Of a DNA stretch of 64,000 nucleotides, positions 19,853-31,259 are shown in pieces. The position numbers were made by a program, and so were the translations under genes. This DNA is from Massariosphaeria phaeospora (Eukaryota; Ascomycota; Dothideomycetes; Pleosporales): assembly GCA_011032825.1 (NCBI GenBank), contig JAADJZ010000001.1:310001-374000 (forward strand). The letters are read 5' to 3'. The notes under the pieces were generated by a model. That model was given only the letters and a program-made list of their open reading frames with translations, made no database searches and was not told the origin of the DNA. How positions within the stretch are numbered: position 1 is the stretch's first letter; each line of letters opens with the position of its first letter.

Positions 19853-20434
19853 AACCAACCCATGGTCAATCTGGACGGTGAAATGTATACAGAGTCGGAC
19901 GATGTATATAGAGTCGGACGTACATGGGTTAGATCTCATTGCACCAGGATTCATCATAACATGACATTACGAATCACATGAAATCCCTCGGGAATGACTC
20001 GAAAACCTTTTGCATTGTTGTGCGATGACAGTGTCACAATGAGAACTGTCAGCTATCACGGGCACACATCTGCACAGAGAAATCGAATCCGAAACCATCC
20101 ACGCCATATCCAGGGCCCTTCCAGTAGACCGCCCACCATGCGCAAGCCAGATATCGACAAGCACAACGAGACTCCTCCACATTCGTGAACATGCCCATAG
20201 ATACAGTGCACACGGAAGCCGAGAGTGAGTAGGCCCAGATTGACAACGCCGCAGAAGATGAAATGAAGGAAAAAACTTTTGAATGTTGGTAGCATTCTTA
20301 AGTGAAGATATGCTTACCTTTGGGACGAACCCGGAAACCAGAGAGACATAGGATCGCTAGCCATGGTTATGGGAACAGTAGTCAAAGGAGTCGAGCAGCT
20401 CAACGACCCAGTTGGGTGCGATGAGTATATCGGG
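19853..20434. other. Convergent 3' region
   Basis: 582 bp between the GGT (+) and PRP39 (-) stop codons. A direct duplication GAGTCGGACGATGTATA/GAGTCGGACGTACATG occurs near 19892-19925. No gene-like ORF stands out. Confidence 0.45.
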
Positions 20435-22909
20435 TCAATTGACGTCCTGGTGAGTTCGGGTCAGTACCAAGACAATCTCTATTGCAAGATCACGTCCAGC
20501 TAGCATTGGCTGCTTGCAACAGAGAGTAGGGAGGGGCCTACATACCATTTCGTCGGACTGATCCCAAGCGTGGACTACTTTTTGGATGATTGGCAGCTCC
20601 CTCGGAGGTTGCATGACATGGGCACTGCGAGCGGAAAAAGAGTTGATGTTAGCAAATAACAAGAGGTTGACGAAAAGGTGGTGGTATTACATTTGGTTGT
20701 CATCTATCATACGAGGGGAAGAATAAAGATCAGAAGGGCTTGGGAAAGCAAAGTGAAGGTAGTGCTCGAGTGGAAGGAGACGGTGATGACTCGTCTGTTT
20801 GATCCTCAAGCTGCTTTGGAGACTAGTGTGGACTTCTGGCAGAGCCTCGTTTCCGTGTCTTTCCTGCGACGTGAGGCTTCTTGGGGATTGGGGACGGGGA
20901 GGGGATATTTGCAGCAGCTGATACATACCCGTTGACTTCCTTATCAAGCTGCATATACTCATCGGCAGCGTCCTTGCCGCCATGCTCCAGCAGATACTGC
21001 ATGTAGTAATGCGAGATACCTGTCATGTCTTGGGATGCAAAGCGACCTTTTCCACGGAGCAGGTTGTGCACAGCCTTGACACGAGCATGAACTTCTTCGG
21101 GGTCATAGCTAGGCTGACCGATCTCGAATTCCATGAATTTGATCCAGAAGATCTGTGAGTCGGCGAAGTGTTGGTGCTTGTCCAAGAAAAGCTTTCGGGT
21201 CTCCGCGGCTGCATCCTTGCATCGCCATAGGATGCGTGCTTGTTCAACAGCGAGGAAACCCCCTACATCGGCGTCGCGCTGTTGGATGTATTCCTCTAGA
21301 ATTTTCACAGCCGCATCGTTGCCCTCGTGGCGACGCTTCAAGCCAGCCATTGAGATAATCGTCTCGACATGATTGGGCACTTCCTGAAGGATTGCCAGGT
21401 GGATATCGTGGGCGACTTGGATACGATCAAGCTTTTCCTCGAAGCGGGCCCAGTGGAGGCGAATCTCGACGTCGGCAATGGGTACGCAGACGCAGCTCGC
21501 TCTCATGTAGATCAGACGAGCATCCTCTTCCTTTGCCTGTGCGAACATCCAACGCGCGAATCTCAACCAAAACTCATCGTAGAGGGCACACGCGACGAGA
21601 CAACGCTCATAGAGAAACCTGGTCCGCTGGAAGTCGCCTCGCTTTTCTTCCCAATCGAGATAGTTGCGCCAAGCCGCAAGCTCATCGGCCTCCATTTCGG
21701 TCACGGTGAAGTAGGGTCGTTTGAGGCGCTCCTCAAAAGCCCAGCGCTGGGCAACCTCGGTGGCGACGTTGGAGTAGATGTTTGCGTAGTAGGCGTCGAT
21801 CTTGTCGCGAAGTGCGCGTTCTTGCTCGAGCGCAGATTTCGGCAGTATCTCGTTCTCGGAGCGCACAGCCTCAGTACATAGCTCGATGGTCTTGCTATCG
21901 GCTAGCTCGCCAATTGGTCGAGTGAATATGAGAGGTCGAAATTTCTCGTAGTACCGACTGAACTGGTACAGGGGCATGGGGGAGATGCGCGCGTAGAGTT
22001 TCGTGACGTTGGGGATGTTTTGGATCCGCTCCTCAAACTCTGTGTACTTGTCCCAGAAAGGGTGGCTCTGGAATTCAAGGCCAACAAACTGTACGCCGCG
22101 TTCGAAGAGACTGGATGGTTTAGCTTGGGAGGGATAAAGCTTTCAGGAAAGGGGTAGTATAGTGGGGATAGTGAACCGCGAATGCGCTACCGCTTGCTAC
22201 CAGTAGTCCCGACTAAGTGAAGTATCCTGAAGGAGCGCGGGAATGAGTGGGGAGGTGGGGAAGGGACGCAAAGAGGCGCTAAATGCATCAAAACGGCAGG
22301 GTTGATTGCACTGGTTGATGACCATGTATCCGGTGTCGGCTACAAGCGGACCTTAAGTTTCGAATCAAGGAAGACGGCAGAACTTACTCTCGGATAACAT
22401 CGTTGTCGTGACAAGTGTCCAATTTGAAAGCACAGTAATTCGTCCACAGATCGACAGACAGCGGAACACACGAGACGCCGCGCTCATAGACCTGTGTGAG
22501 GTATTAGCATCTGCGTATGGTAATGCAGGAGCAACGCACCATCTCGGCGGTCTCTGTGCCCCCAATAGAGAACTCAAGATCCGCATACATCTTCCAGTAC
22601 CCGAAAAGTAGGGGGAACTTGTCCAAGAAGGTATCGAAGAGTTGGCGAACTAGCTCGATGGCTGAGGGGCTGGAGTTGCGGTTGACTCCACCCTCGAGGT
22701 TCATGGCGTGCTTGACCAGAGCCTCCCATCGGTCGAACTCGTCCTCATTCTCCTTCTGCAAACACACACGTCAGCTTGAACACGCAACAGACACGAGTAG
22801 GTCGAAGACTTACGAGTGCAGCAAGCTTGTCGTTGATGTCAGCCGCCGCCTCTTCGCCAGTATAGTGCACCCGTTGGATGGCGCGACGCGGACCAGGCCT
22901 CTCAGACAT
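20435..22909 (-). CDS. PRP39: Pre-mRNA-processing factor 39 (U1 snRNP, HAT repeats)
   Basis: Six exons on the minus strand: 22909-22814, 22755-22540, 22491-22388, 22110-20929, 20624-20546 and 20446-20435. They join to 562 aa with every junction in phase. Prp39 is a U1 snRNP-associated HAT-repeat protein needed for 5' splice-site commitment in the nucleus. HAT signatures are frequent: FDRWEALVKHAM, YWKMYADLEFSIG, VYERGVSCVPLSVDLWTNYC, FWDKYTEFEERI, YLDWEEKRGDFQRTRFLYER, EFWLRFARWM and HWARFEEKLD. Residue order and spacing fit the family, although yeast Prp39 is a little longer. The 277 nt third intron is unusually long here, and the last exon holds only four codons including stop (DVN). These ends would be easy to misannotate. 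Confidence 0.88.
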
Positions 22910-23479
22910 GACGGCTTCGAATACGTGTTGCAGCGTCGTCGCGCGAGCGTGAAGGAGGAACAGGGGCAGTGCGTCACTTCGGATTGGCCTCGGGACAGTT
23001 GTTGCGTTGGCGTGCGCGACAATCAGCAGTTGTGGTGGGTGTGGGCGAGGTTGCCGTAGGTAAGGTGACGGTGTTTGGAAAGTTCGGAAGGCGAGCAGCG
23101 CCGCTAGTGCGCCTTGGCACGCCAGCCTCCCCTGGGACAAGCGCCGGAAGCTCGCTTGGCGGCCCCAAATGAGGAGACTGGAGTGTGTGCGATCTGACAT
23201 GGTGTGCGCATACCAGGTGCGACATCACCCGTAAAACGCAGTGTGTATGTTGATTGATCCCATTTCTCTCGTCTCAAGGCGACGATTGCATCCCAAAAGC
23301 TTTTCGCACGGCGCTGAGCTAGCCCTAGCCTATCAGCTCAGAACCCAAACATATTGTGAGGCTTCTCCAGTCATCACTATATACTCTAGGTATCATCAAA
23401 GCCATTAATTGCCTCCAAACCCAGACCACCAAGCCCCCACGCGCAAACCCAGTAACTCCAGCGATCCCGCACAAGACCT
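22910..23479. other. Intergenic: PRP39 upstream region
   Basis: 570 bp between two minus-strand genes. An in-frame upward extension of PRP39 exists but lacks conserved character. No repeat or RNA gene is seen. Confidence 0.45.
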
Positions 23480-24604
23480 TCATGCCGCACGCTCACCCTG
23501 AAGGTACTTTGCTGTTTCGTTGCCACCAAAGGAGAAGGGGCTCTTGCCCATTTCAGGACTCCTCGGGCTGATGGGCATTGCAAAAAGCCCTTCGTCGTTG
23601 TCGTCCTCCGGTAGCGGCGGACCCCGCGATTGGAACGCGAGTGCGTTGAGCGAGGCCATGCCGGAATGCTGCTGTTCCACGACGGATGGCGGTGGGCCGT
23701 GGGCTGCAACTCTCCGAGTCGTCTGCGTGTTCTGCGGGGGCTGCGGGGGTTTAGCTGCGAGCACCGAGGGGCTTGCGCCCTTGAATGTAGCAAAAGACGA
23801 GACCGCCACGTCCGAAGACTCTGGAGAGAGAGGATTCGACTGCGGCGGTTCCCCTAGCTCGGACTTTGCGCTCAGGTCTTTCTCACTTGTTCCAAGCTTC
23901 AGACCGCGCAGCTTCTCCATCAGTCGCCCTCCTCCTGGTGACTTCGGGCTTGCAGGTCCCAATGACGCCACCGTGGGCTCGGCAAGTGAGATGCTGAGGC
24001 TGATGGGCTTCGCCGTGACCCCGAAAGTCTGCTCGATCCACTCCTTTTCTTGCACAGCCATCAGAAAGCCTATGCCCTCGACGTTGTTTTTTGACTCGGC
24101 CTCGATTTCTTTTTGCAGGACCTGTAGTCTCTTCTTTGCCCATATTGTGTGGAGGATGCCCTTCTTGCCCACCGCCCGAGCCGACGCGCCCAGCTCAGGC
24201 GGGAATATAGCAGGTAGCGGATTCGTGTGCCATACCACGGCAGACTTGTCGCCATCCCGTGGCCGGTGCGTAAGCGTGACGCTGGAGGGCACTGCGACTC
24301 CGGGAGGCAGCAGGAAGTAGATGCGGTTGATATCGTTGCTCGGCTGGTCGTCAGCAGGGAGCACTGTCGTCTTGCCTTCCCACGAGATGTGCCAGTCGCC
24401 GCGAATGCCACGCGTTGTATCGTCGTCCTCCCATTCTACCATGAGTATCTTGGTACCTTCTCTGCCATGACCAGCCTCGAACTCGAAGCGGGCAAGAGCA
24501 TTGGTGCTCGATATGCTGGGCGACTCGACTTCATCCTTGGGCGGCAGATTTGGCGTCGCTGTATCCACGGGGTTAAACGGCGGATATGTGGCGGGGGACG
24601 ACAT
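23480..24604 (-). CDS. Fungal protein of unknown function with conserved N-terminal region
   Basis: Single exon, 374 aa. I do not recognise a named domain. Residues about 35-195 look folded: a beta-like start (ALARFEFEAGHGREGTKILMVEWEDD), a WHISWEGKTTVLPA segment, FLLPPGVAVPSSVTLTHRP, then an amphipathic helix (HTIWAKKRLQVLQKEIEAES) and MAVQEKEWIEQTFGV. From about 210 on it is Ser/Pro/Gly/Gln-rich and disordered, with SPKSP, SPRSPEMGKSP-type potential phosphosites. No signal peptide or membrane helix is seen. A TATATA motif lies about 50 bp upstream of the ATG (about 24651). Confidence 0.72.
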   Translation of the reverse strand: MSSPATYPPFNPVDTATPNLPPKDEVESPSISSTNALARFEFEAGHGREGTKILMVEWEDDDTTRGIRGDWHISWEGKTTVLPADDQPSNDINRIYFLLPPGVAVPSSVTLTHRPRDGDKSAVVWHTNPLPAIFPPELGASARAVGKKGILHTIWAKKRLQVLQKEIEAESKNNVEGIGFLMAVQEKEWIEQTFGVTAKPISLSISLAEPTVASLGPASPKSPGGGRLMEKLRGLKLGTSEKDLSAKSELGEPPQSNPLSPESSDVAVSSFATFKGASPSVLAAKPPQPPQNTQTTRRVAAHGPPPSVVEQQHSGMASLNALAFQSRGPPLPEDDNDEGLFAMPISPRSPEMGKSPFSFGGNETAKYLQGERAA

Positions 24605-25471
24605 TGGGAACGAGAGGTTGGAGCGAAACGCGTTACAGATGAGGCGCCGTATATAATGGTGGGGGCGAAATACCCGTTTAAGTGCTCCGTTAATGAAGAC
24701 GGGAAATTGGCCGTATTCGTCGCCGAATGCGAAACGGGAATCAGGTAATGGCCGGCCGTACAGGTCAAGTACACTTTTGAGCCTGACGGTATGTAGCTCA
24801 ACTGTGTGCGACGACGCAAAGTCGTCGTCGGCGTCCAGATTGCAGTCCGCACCTTCCCCGGAGCTCTTCGCTAAATTTAGAACAGCATTCGGTCAGAAAG
24901 GCAGCTAACGCGGGCGGTACCCCATTTGCGGAGTCGTGGCACTGGACATGTGGCGACTCGACTAAGCAGGGCATAGATACAACGTCTGAATCTAAGCGTA
25001 AAGCTCTTTTCATGCTCGGTACTCTCTACTACATAAGTCTTCTTCGAGCGTGCTCTCACAAGCTGATAGCTCGTGAACTCGTAACACCTTCCCCAGTTAC
25101 TATACAAGTGTGTGCGTTGTGTGCGCGGAAGCTGCACTAGCTCCCTGTGCATACCCAGTGCCCAAGCCCGCCATGTCCGCCAGGGAAAGCAGAACATATA
25201 ATCAGCCGTAATCTCGTCACCGGTAATGTTTCCTCCAACGCCGTCCATGACCCGTCGTCATGCCTACAGATGCTGTTCTAGCTCCTCCAGAAACTGATGG
25301 TATAAAAATTACAAAGTGGGTATAAAGCGTGGTGTAATATATGCAAAGAATAATGATGCTTTTCGTGGACGCACCAGGAGTCCAGATGCAGATCGATCGC
25401 GACGAGAAAGGAATGGGATCGGAAAGTCGTTCGTACAGACCAGGATGCTATCCAGCAGAAAGGCCGGATTT
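24605..25471. other. Intergenic, 867 bp
   Basis: Between two minus-strand genes. It contains the promoter of the unknown protein and the 3' region of the transcription factor; no convincing ORF. Confidence 0.45.
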
Positions 25472-27526
25472 CTAGATCAACAGGAAATCCCAGCCCTTCT
25501 GTCGCATCGTGTCCCGCCAGTGAACACTCTGTTTGTTGCCTTTCGCAAGGGCGTCGTCGTTCATGTGCCACACGTCTTTCAGGAGTTCTTTAATTCTTCC
25601 AAAGGAACCAAAGTCAGATGCCTCGCCGAGCCGGCTAGTGCGCTCCGTGAACATGTGGCGAAAGGCTGAATTTGGAAGGGAGACGGATCCAGCGACAAGA
25701 AGCGGCCACACGAGAGAGCGATCAAATCCGTCAGGACCAGCGGGGATGAACTCCATCGCATCACTCAGAGCGTTGACAAGATTGGCGATGCTTGGCTGTG
25801 CTCGGTCGAAGTCGGGTACCAAGCTGCAGAGGTAAATGCGAGCAGCTAGCCGGAAAACTGCAGTCATGTTCCTGCTGAGCTGCTTCGGACGAATAGCGCC
25901 GGTCGATGAGAATGCGTTCGTAACTGTGCCTGCTGGTGGTTCGGACAAGCTAATTTGATCCCCAAGAAGCTTGATATGCGCGCATAGCTGCACCTCATCC
26001 ATTTTCTCTAGCTTCAACGCTTCCAGACAGGCGATTTCCGATATCAGATACATAATTCGATCTTCGCATCCCATTAGCTCCGCAAGTCCAGAGGGCGAAT
26101 CACCGATAAGCTTCTCTCGGTATGTGTCTGCAAAGGCTGGCGTCCTGCCCAGCATCGTCGCACCAAGAATATCGATCCATGATGCGAGCGTCATGTTGAA
26201 GGGGGGTTGTGAGTGTGACTGTCCATTCAATGAAACTAGATGCGCAGGCAGCTCCAGCTTGTGGACGAGACTTGTCGCCGCCTGGAAATGCTGATGCCAG
26301 GGTATGTCTGGGAGACAGTCATCCGGTCGGCCAACCGAGCACTGAAAGAAGATCATGCCGAGAGTGGCTTCCAGAATTTGTGCGTGGTCGGTATCGCGGT
26401 TGAGGGCCTCACAGAGCTCTGAAATAGTCGCATAGCGATGGCGCATGATGTCGCTGTCGATCTGTTCACTATGTATCCGTTCCGTAGCCTTTAGGTGTAA
26501 TGCAGATATGCTCAGGCAGCAGTGCAAGTATGTCTTGTTAGACTCTAATGCTGGGAGAATGACATCGGAGCGCGCAGAGCCGTGTTGATTCACTTCGAGA
26601 ATTGGAAAGATCAGGCGTAAGACATTGTCGACGAAGTGGTTGAGGAGATGCTGGTCGCACTCGTCCACCTGAATGGTAGATTGGTGCGATGGACTGAAGG
26701 ACCCGTGGGGAAAGTCAAAGACCTGGAAATCTATTGGCTCCTCTGCAAAAGATTCGCGTCGGCTCTCGAAGTAATCCTGCTGTATCCAGTTCTCGGTGGG
26801 AAACGTGTGACCAACGACTGGTGGCGCTTGATAAGTGCTAAAGGTTGATATTGTAGAGTCTCTTCGGGTGGGAATATCGTTGATGAACATCTGACTCTCT
26901 GTCTTGATATCAACCTCGTATGGCGCGAATTGTCCAGGGTGGGGAAACGACGGAGCGAACATGGGTGGGGGCATAGCGACAGAGTTGTAGAGGTCTGGGG
27001 TCGAGACCTGGTTGAAGTTGTAATCTAAGGAAATCTGTGAGTCGACTGATGGCGCGCGGGTACATGCGATGCCATCAGAAAAGGTGTCTGAGGTTGGCAG
27101 AGAGTGGCAGAGGCTCGGTGGGGTGTTGGTGCCCATGGTAATGCCTTGCGCAGTCTTTTCGTTGAGCTTGGTGCGCTTGATAATGTTTTTGATGACTTCT
27201 TTTTGGTTCCGCCTCTGTTCATTGTTACTCCACCACATTGGTCTCTTGTACTCGCACTTCAGTCCGAGATGTTTGCATGCGCGACACGAGGGCTTGCCCT
27301 CATCGCACTTCTTTCGCCGCAGACGGCATGTGAAGCAACCTGAGCCCGTTAGTAAAAAAGTGTCCAAGCGAGGGTGTATCCCTGCGCAACATAGACATGA
27401 CCTACCTGACCGCGAGCGACGGTGCATTTTGGCAGCAGCAGCCTTTGCTGCGTTGGCAGCGTTTGTTGTTCCCACCATGTTTGCGGAGTGTTTGCCAGCA
27501 GATGACAGCGCTGAGGAGGAGGACAT
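25472..27526 (-). CDS. Zn(II)2Cys6 fungal transcription factor
   Basis: Two exons, 27526-27406 and 27339-25472, give 662 aa. The 66 nt intron (GTAGGT...TACTAACG...CTCAG) is a multiple of three and has no in-frame stop, so an unspliced 684 aa reading also exists. Splicing restores RRSRSGCFTCRLRRKKCDEG, a binuclear zinc cluster with ligands C42, C45, C52, C59, C62 and C69 (C-x2-C-x6-C-x6-C-x2-C-x6-C). It is followed by a basic linker (WWSNNEQRRNQKEVIKNIIK). The body (about 270-640) resembles the fungal-specific 'middle homology' domain (Fungal_trans_2 type): DECDQHLLNHFVDNVLRLIFPI..., ending with a C-terminal VHWRDTMRQKGWDFLLI. The zinc cluster and linker recall the PRO1/ADV-1 developmental regulators, an unverified impression. 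A 3.7 kb gene-free region lies upstream, in keeping with a highly regulated gene. Confidence 0.88.
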   Translation of the reverse strand: MSSSSALSSAGKHSANMVGTTNAANAAKAAAAKMHRRSRSGRSCLCCAGIHPRLDTFLLTGSGCFTCRLRRKKCDEGKPSCRACKHLGLKCEYKRPMWWSNNEQRRNQKEVIKNIIKRTKLNEKTAQGITMGTNTPPSLCHSLPTSDTFSDGIACTRAPSVDSQISLDYNFNQVSTPDLYNSVAMPPPMFAPSFPHPGQFAPYEVDIKTESQMFINDIPTRRDSTISTFSTYQAPPVVGHTFPTENWIQQDYFESRRESFAEEPIDFQVFDFPHGSFSPSHQSTIQVDECDQHLLNHFVDNVLRLIFPILEVNQHGSARSDVILPALESNKTYLHCCLSISALHLKATERIHSEQIDSDIMRHRYATISELCEALNRDTDHAQILEATLGMIFFQCSVGRPDDCLPDIPWHQHFQAATSLVHKLELPAHLVSLNGQSHSQPPFNMTLASWIDILGATMLGRTPAFADTYREKLIGDSPSGLAELMGCEDRIMYLISEIACLEALKLEKMDEVQLCAHIKLLGDQISLSEPPAGTVTNAFSSTGAIRPKQLSRNMTAVFRLAARIYLCSLVPDFDRAQPSIANLVNALSDAMEFIPAGPDGFDRSLVWPLLVAGSVSLPNSAFRHMFTERTSRLGEASDFGSFGRIKELLKDVWHMNDDALAKGNKQSVHWRDTMRQKGWDFLLI

Positions 27527-30339
27527 GGACAGCTCATGTACCCAGGTTTATGGAGGCTAGTAAACAATGCGGCAATAACGACTAACGCGCGACGGGAGGG
27601 ATAGTAAGGGACAGGATAGCGAGACTCGACCGGGTTCCTCTTAATTAAAGATAGGTATTCGAAGCCTGACCAGCGGACCTCGATGAACAGAAGGAAGGAC
27701 GGGAGCAAATTATGTGGAGTGCCTTTCTTGGATAGAGACGAGTGAAGGTTATGTACCTTATAAGCGCCCCAAACGGCACAATGACAGCAAAATGATCTGT
27801 ATCTATTCTTGGAGGCGGCCAGGCGGTCAACAGGATTGAACCGATGCGAACGAGCGCTCATTGGGCGGATTCCAGACCCTGCAGCCTCATGTCGAATCAG
27901 GCTATTTTTGCTCGATGTCGGCGGGTAACAGTGAGCACAAGCCCAGTGATTGGGAGGGGTGCATGTCCTTGCACAGGGATAATCGATCGCAAAATCGGAT
28001 TCGTCGTGGCCCCCGCATGGCGGTCTTAGCACCCATTTATTCCTAGTCCATATGAATATTTGTGCAGCTGCTGACCGGGACGATGTTGTCTTAGCTTCCT
28101 TCCGACCCCAACCACCGCGGCAGCATGTTGTGGCTAGCAACGCACGCCTTTAGAGCTGTCTCGCGGGGGCAGCAAGTCGGGTATGAGGCTGGGAATATGG
28201 CATAGAGGCTGAAAAAGCTACTCTGAGCATCTGATCGTGAGCAGTGGCGATCCTGGGGGATGTTCTAGCACAGTCGAAGGAGTGGCATGTGCGGGATGAG
28301 TCCGAGAGCGGCGCGGGTGCCAGATCAAAACACTTGCAGCGGCTGCGATAACTGGCCGGCCCGAACGTTGACTAGTCGCCCTGACCACCGTAGATCGTTG
28401 TGAATGCAATATTGCCCAGACCGCATATGTGAGGCCTGTTGTTGTTGCGAGCATTTTCGCATCCAAATTGCTGGAGCTTACAACATATGCATGAACGAGG
28501 GCTCCCCTTCGGCGTCGACTCCGAAGGATGCACAGCGGCCTCGTGTTACTGCGCTTTGCTGTGGTACCTCCTGACTATTGTTGGTGTCCTCGTTGTCCAT
28601 AGCGTTGGGTCGTGACTGAGGTTATGCAGTCCTGTCCGGCCCAATTCGCTCGCAACAGTGTTGCTATCATTTCCACCAGAGAAAGGCGAGCTGACTGGGC
28701 GGACCAAATGGGTTGTTCGCATGGGCGACCTAACGCTGCTGGCCGCTCGTTGACGAGGACATCCGGCAGACTTGAGGTGAAAAAGACTCGTGTGACGCGG
28801 CGACGGGCCAGAAAAGGGACATGCAGAAGCGACGGGATGAAAGCATGATGGCCGTCCTTTTGGCGGGATACCCGCTGTGAGTGGTGAATGATGCATGAAC
28901 AAGCTTTGGTGGAGGATTTTAGCCCGAGGTTGGCTATTAAAAGACAGTTAATTAAGTCACTACTACCGACGACCAAATTAGCTCACATTACATGGTCCAG
29001 GTAAGCTTAGCCTGATGGATACGCACCGGAGGGCGCAAAGTGATTGGCTACCGACTTTGATAAGTCAATACTTGGACTCGACGCGTTGGATGCTCACCTG
29101 ACATCGCGGATCCCAAGCTCTATCCGCTACCAACCGCGATTTGCTCGGCCTTTGAGCAGGGTTGTGGTCTTCGCATAAGACGACCCGGGTTCTGGGCAAG
29201 TCGTTGGGCCTTCTCTGAATGTGAAGGATGAGTATTCATATTGCGCCTTTACGAGCGAGAGCCTCTTAGCAACCCACGATAGCTTGTCCGTAAACAGCTC
29301 CTGAATCAGAAGACCGTCGCCGGCTGCGTGGTGCGAGAAGGGCCAGCAGGACCACGCTTTCAATTGGAAGGCCGTCTCGTAGCAGGATGCACAGCTGGAC
29401 CGATTCTGATATTGCTGTTGGGCCGGCCGATGGAGAGACCGTTCTGTCGGCATCGCATCCATTACCGCACAGCGTGTAGCACAGCAGCGTAGACTTGCCG
29501 CGTTCTTGGCAGCGTTGATGGAGGGGAGCGCGGATTAATGCCTCGTTGGTAGCGGTTTAGTAGTCGAGTGGCGGAAGCCGTCTACAGACGCTGATTCGCA
29601 CACACTTCTCGACGGTCCTTGGGGGTAGCAGAGCACGAGGAGCGAAGAGGCCAGCGCCCGCAGGAGTGTTCAATCATGTGAGCAGAGTGTGGTGGCTCTC
29701 GGTGAATCTGTTGGCCCTGGGGGTTGATGGCGAGCTCGCACAAACATCCCTTAAGGCAGGTAGCATGCGATGGCCGGATGAGCGGTCAGAGTCGCGATGA
29801 GAGGACGTAGTCATGGCTGTTCCGTGCTCGTCGAAACCAACGTCGGGCGCAACGTGGGCTCTCAGCCTCCCGCCTAGATGGGGGAAGTGCTGGTAGCACA
29901 GCGGCATGAAGCATTTGAGCTTTGTTGTACAGAGAGGAGCGCGGGTTGCATTTGTTGTAGCATTGGATGGTGAAGAGAGAAAAGACCATGACGACAGGGA
30001 GTGGTGCGGGTCCGATGCTGGTGCATGGCGGCCGAGGGTGGCGTGCAGGGCCTGCAAGCAGCCGTCCGAGGAGCGGGACAAGCTGGGCACGGCCGGCTGC
30101 AATATCGACTCGGTTCGACTCGGTTTGGAGGCTTGCAATGTCTGGCGGTGGGCGCGCGGAGTCGGAGTGCGGTCTGGCTGCTGGCAGAGGCTGGCCATGC
30201 GAGTTCTGGCTCTGGAGTCTGCAGCTAGCCCGACGGCGCTGTGGCTGCCGCGCACCGGCCACGACCAGCTAGCCAGCAGCAACGGTGGCTCGAGGCTTGT
30301 AGACATTACTACCTCGAGACATGGCGAGCGCCGACTCCG

Positions 30340-30372
30340 CTGGTGAGTGGTGAGTGGTGAGTGGTGACACCT
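30340..30372. repeat. (GAGTGGT)n short tandem repeat
   Basis: GTGAGTGGTGAGTGGTGAGTGGTGA: four copies of a 7 bp unit. Confidence 0.7.
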
Positions 30373-30674
30373 TGCAAAGGCCTGCCACGAGTCGGCGGGC
30401 GGGCGGTCGCATTGAGGCCCAAGTGCAGTCCCCGTGGCCGCCAGGGCATCCATCGCAGCGGGGCAGGGGACAGAATCTGCCCGGCACGGACACCCGGCAT
30501 GCGAACGGGCGGCGGCGACCACTTCCAAGTTCCAAGTCGCCTGGCCTGAGCAACGAGCAGTGAGCAGCGAGCGTGACGGCGGATCGACGAGGGCAACGGG
30601 CACGCACCGGGCTCTGCCGCGTTGCTGAGCAGCGACAGTGGGCAGCAGCAGAGCACCCGCCCGCAGTGGGGGAG

Positions 30675-30708
30675 AGCCCACAGCCCACAGCCCACAGCCC
30701 ACAGCCCT
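30675..30708. repeat. (CACAGCC)n short tandem repeat
   Basis: Four to five copies of CACAGCC in a row. Confidence 0.7.
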
Positions 30709-31205
30709 ACCGCCGCGGGTTGAGCGAAGAGGGCCCCGCAGTGGATGCGCTTCGGCTCGTGTGCGAAGGATGGAGGGAGGATGCGAGACGGGCCTCTCTC
30801 ACCGTGTGCACTGTGCAATGTGCAGTGTGCAATGTGGCGCTGGCCAATGGGCGGCGCCCTGCTCGGCGAGCACCTAAGCGCCCATATGCGGGTGCCGGTG
30901 TGCAGACAGTCCGCTCCGCCCGCCATTGGGCACATCGTCGCTGGTCGTCGACTCGAGCCCTCTACTGGCCGGCCGGATGTGGGCGCTGCAACTCGCAGCA
31001 ACTCGCAGCGACCGCGACATCTATCTGGATTCTGGACTTGCCATGTAAGCGCCCGCAACCCGCCGCGACGAGAGCTTTTCGCCCGTCTGCCCGTCTGCCC
31101 GTCCTACTCCTCCTCCACGCTGCCTCCGCCGGGCCATGACCACCCACAACCCCTCTGCGAACATCCAGCACGACTAAAACACCAGTCTCTCGCAGCCTCG
31201 CGCTC

Positions 31206-31244
31206 GTGCGCTCAACGGCTCCGACTCCGACTCCGACTCCGACT
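31206..31244. repeat. (GACTCC)n repeat in the SAM/PH gene leader
   Basis: Five copies of a 6 bp GACTCC unit end about 20 bp before the likely start codon at 31260, so it probably lies in the 5' UTR. Confidence 0.65.
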
Positions 31245-31259
31245 GCACGTTCTGTGCTC

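Larger units (their letters stand above)
27527..31259. other. 3.7 kb gene-free region, GC-rich and repeat-rich toward its right end
   Basis: Lies between two divergent regulatory/polarity genes. ORFs here are low in character, overlap on both strands and change frame, as expected for GC-rich noncoding DNA. It most likely contains long promoters and 5' UTRs. From about 30.3 kb it is studded with short slippage repeats (listed separately). Confidence 0.5.

Noticed and set aside
16318..27526. A secondary-metabolite cluster around GGT, HAD phosphatase and the Zn2Cys6 regulator
   Set aside because: Neighbours are PRP39, SDH2 and conserved unknowns; no backbone synthase, transporter or P450 is present.
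27349..28140. 263-codon minus-strand ORF upstream of the transcription factor
   Set aside because: Reads through the transcription factor's first exon in another frame; composition is not protein-like.
29674..30702. 342-codon minus-strand ORF and several overlapping ones
   Set aside because: Cys/Arg/Ser/Pro-rich, overlapped by open frames on both strands in a GC-rich noncoding stretch; no domain-like pattern.
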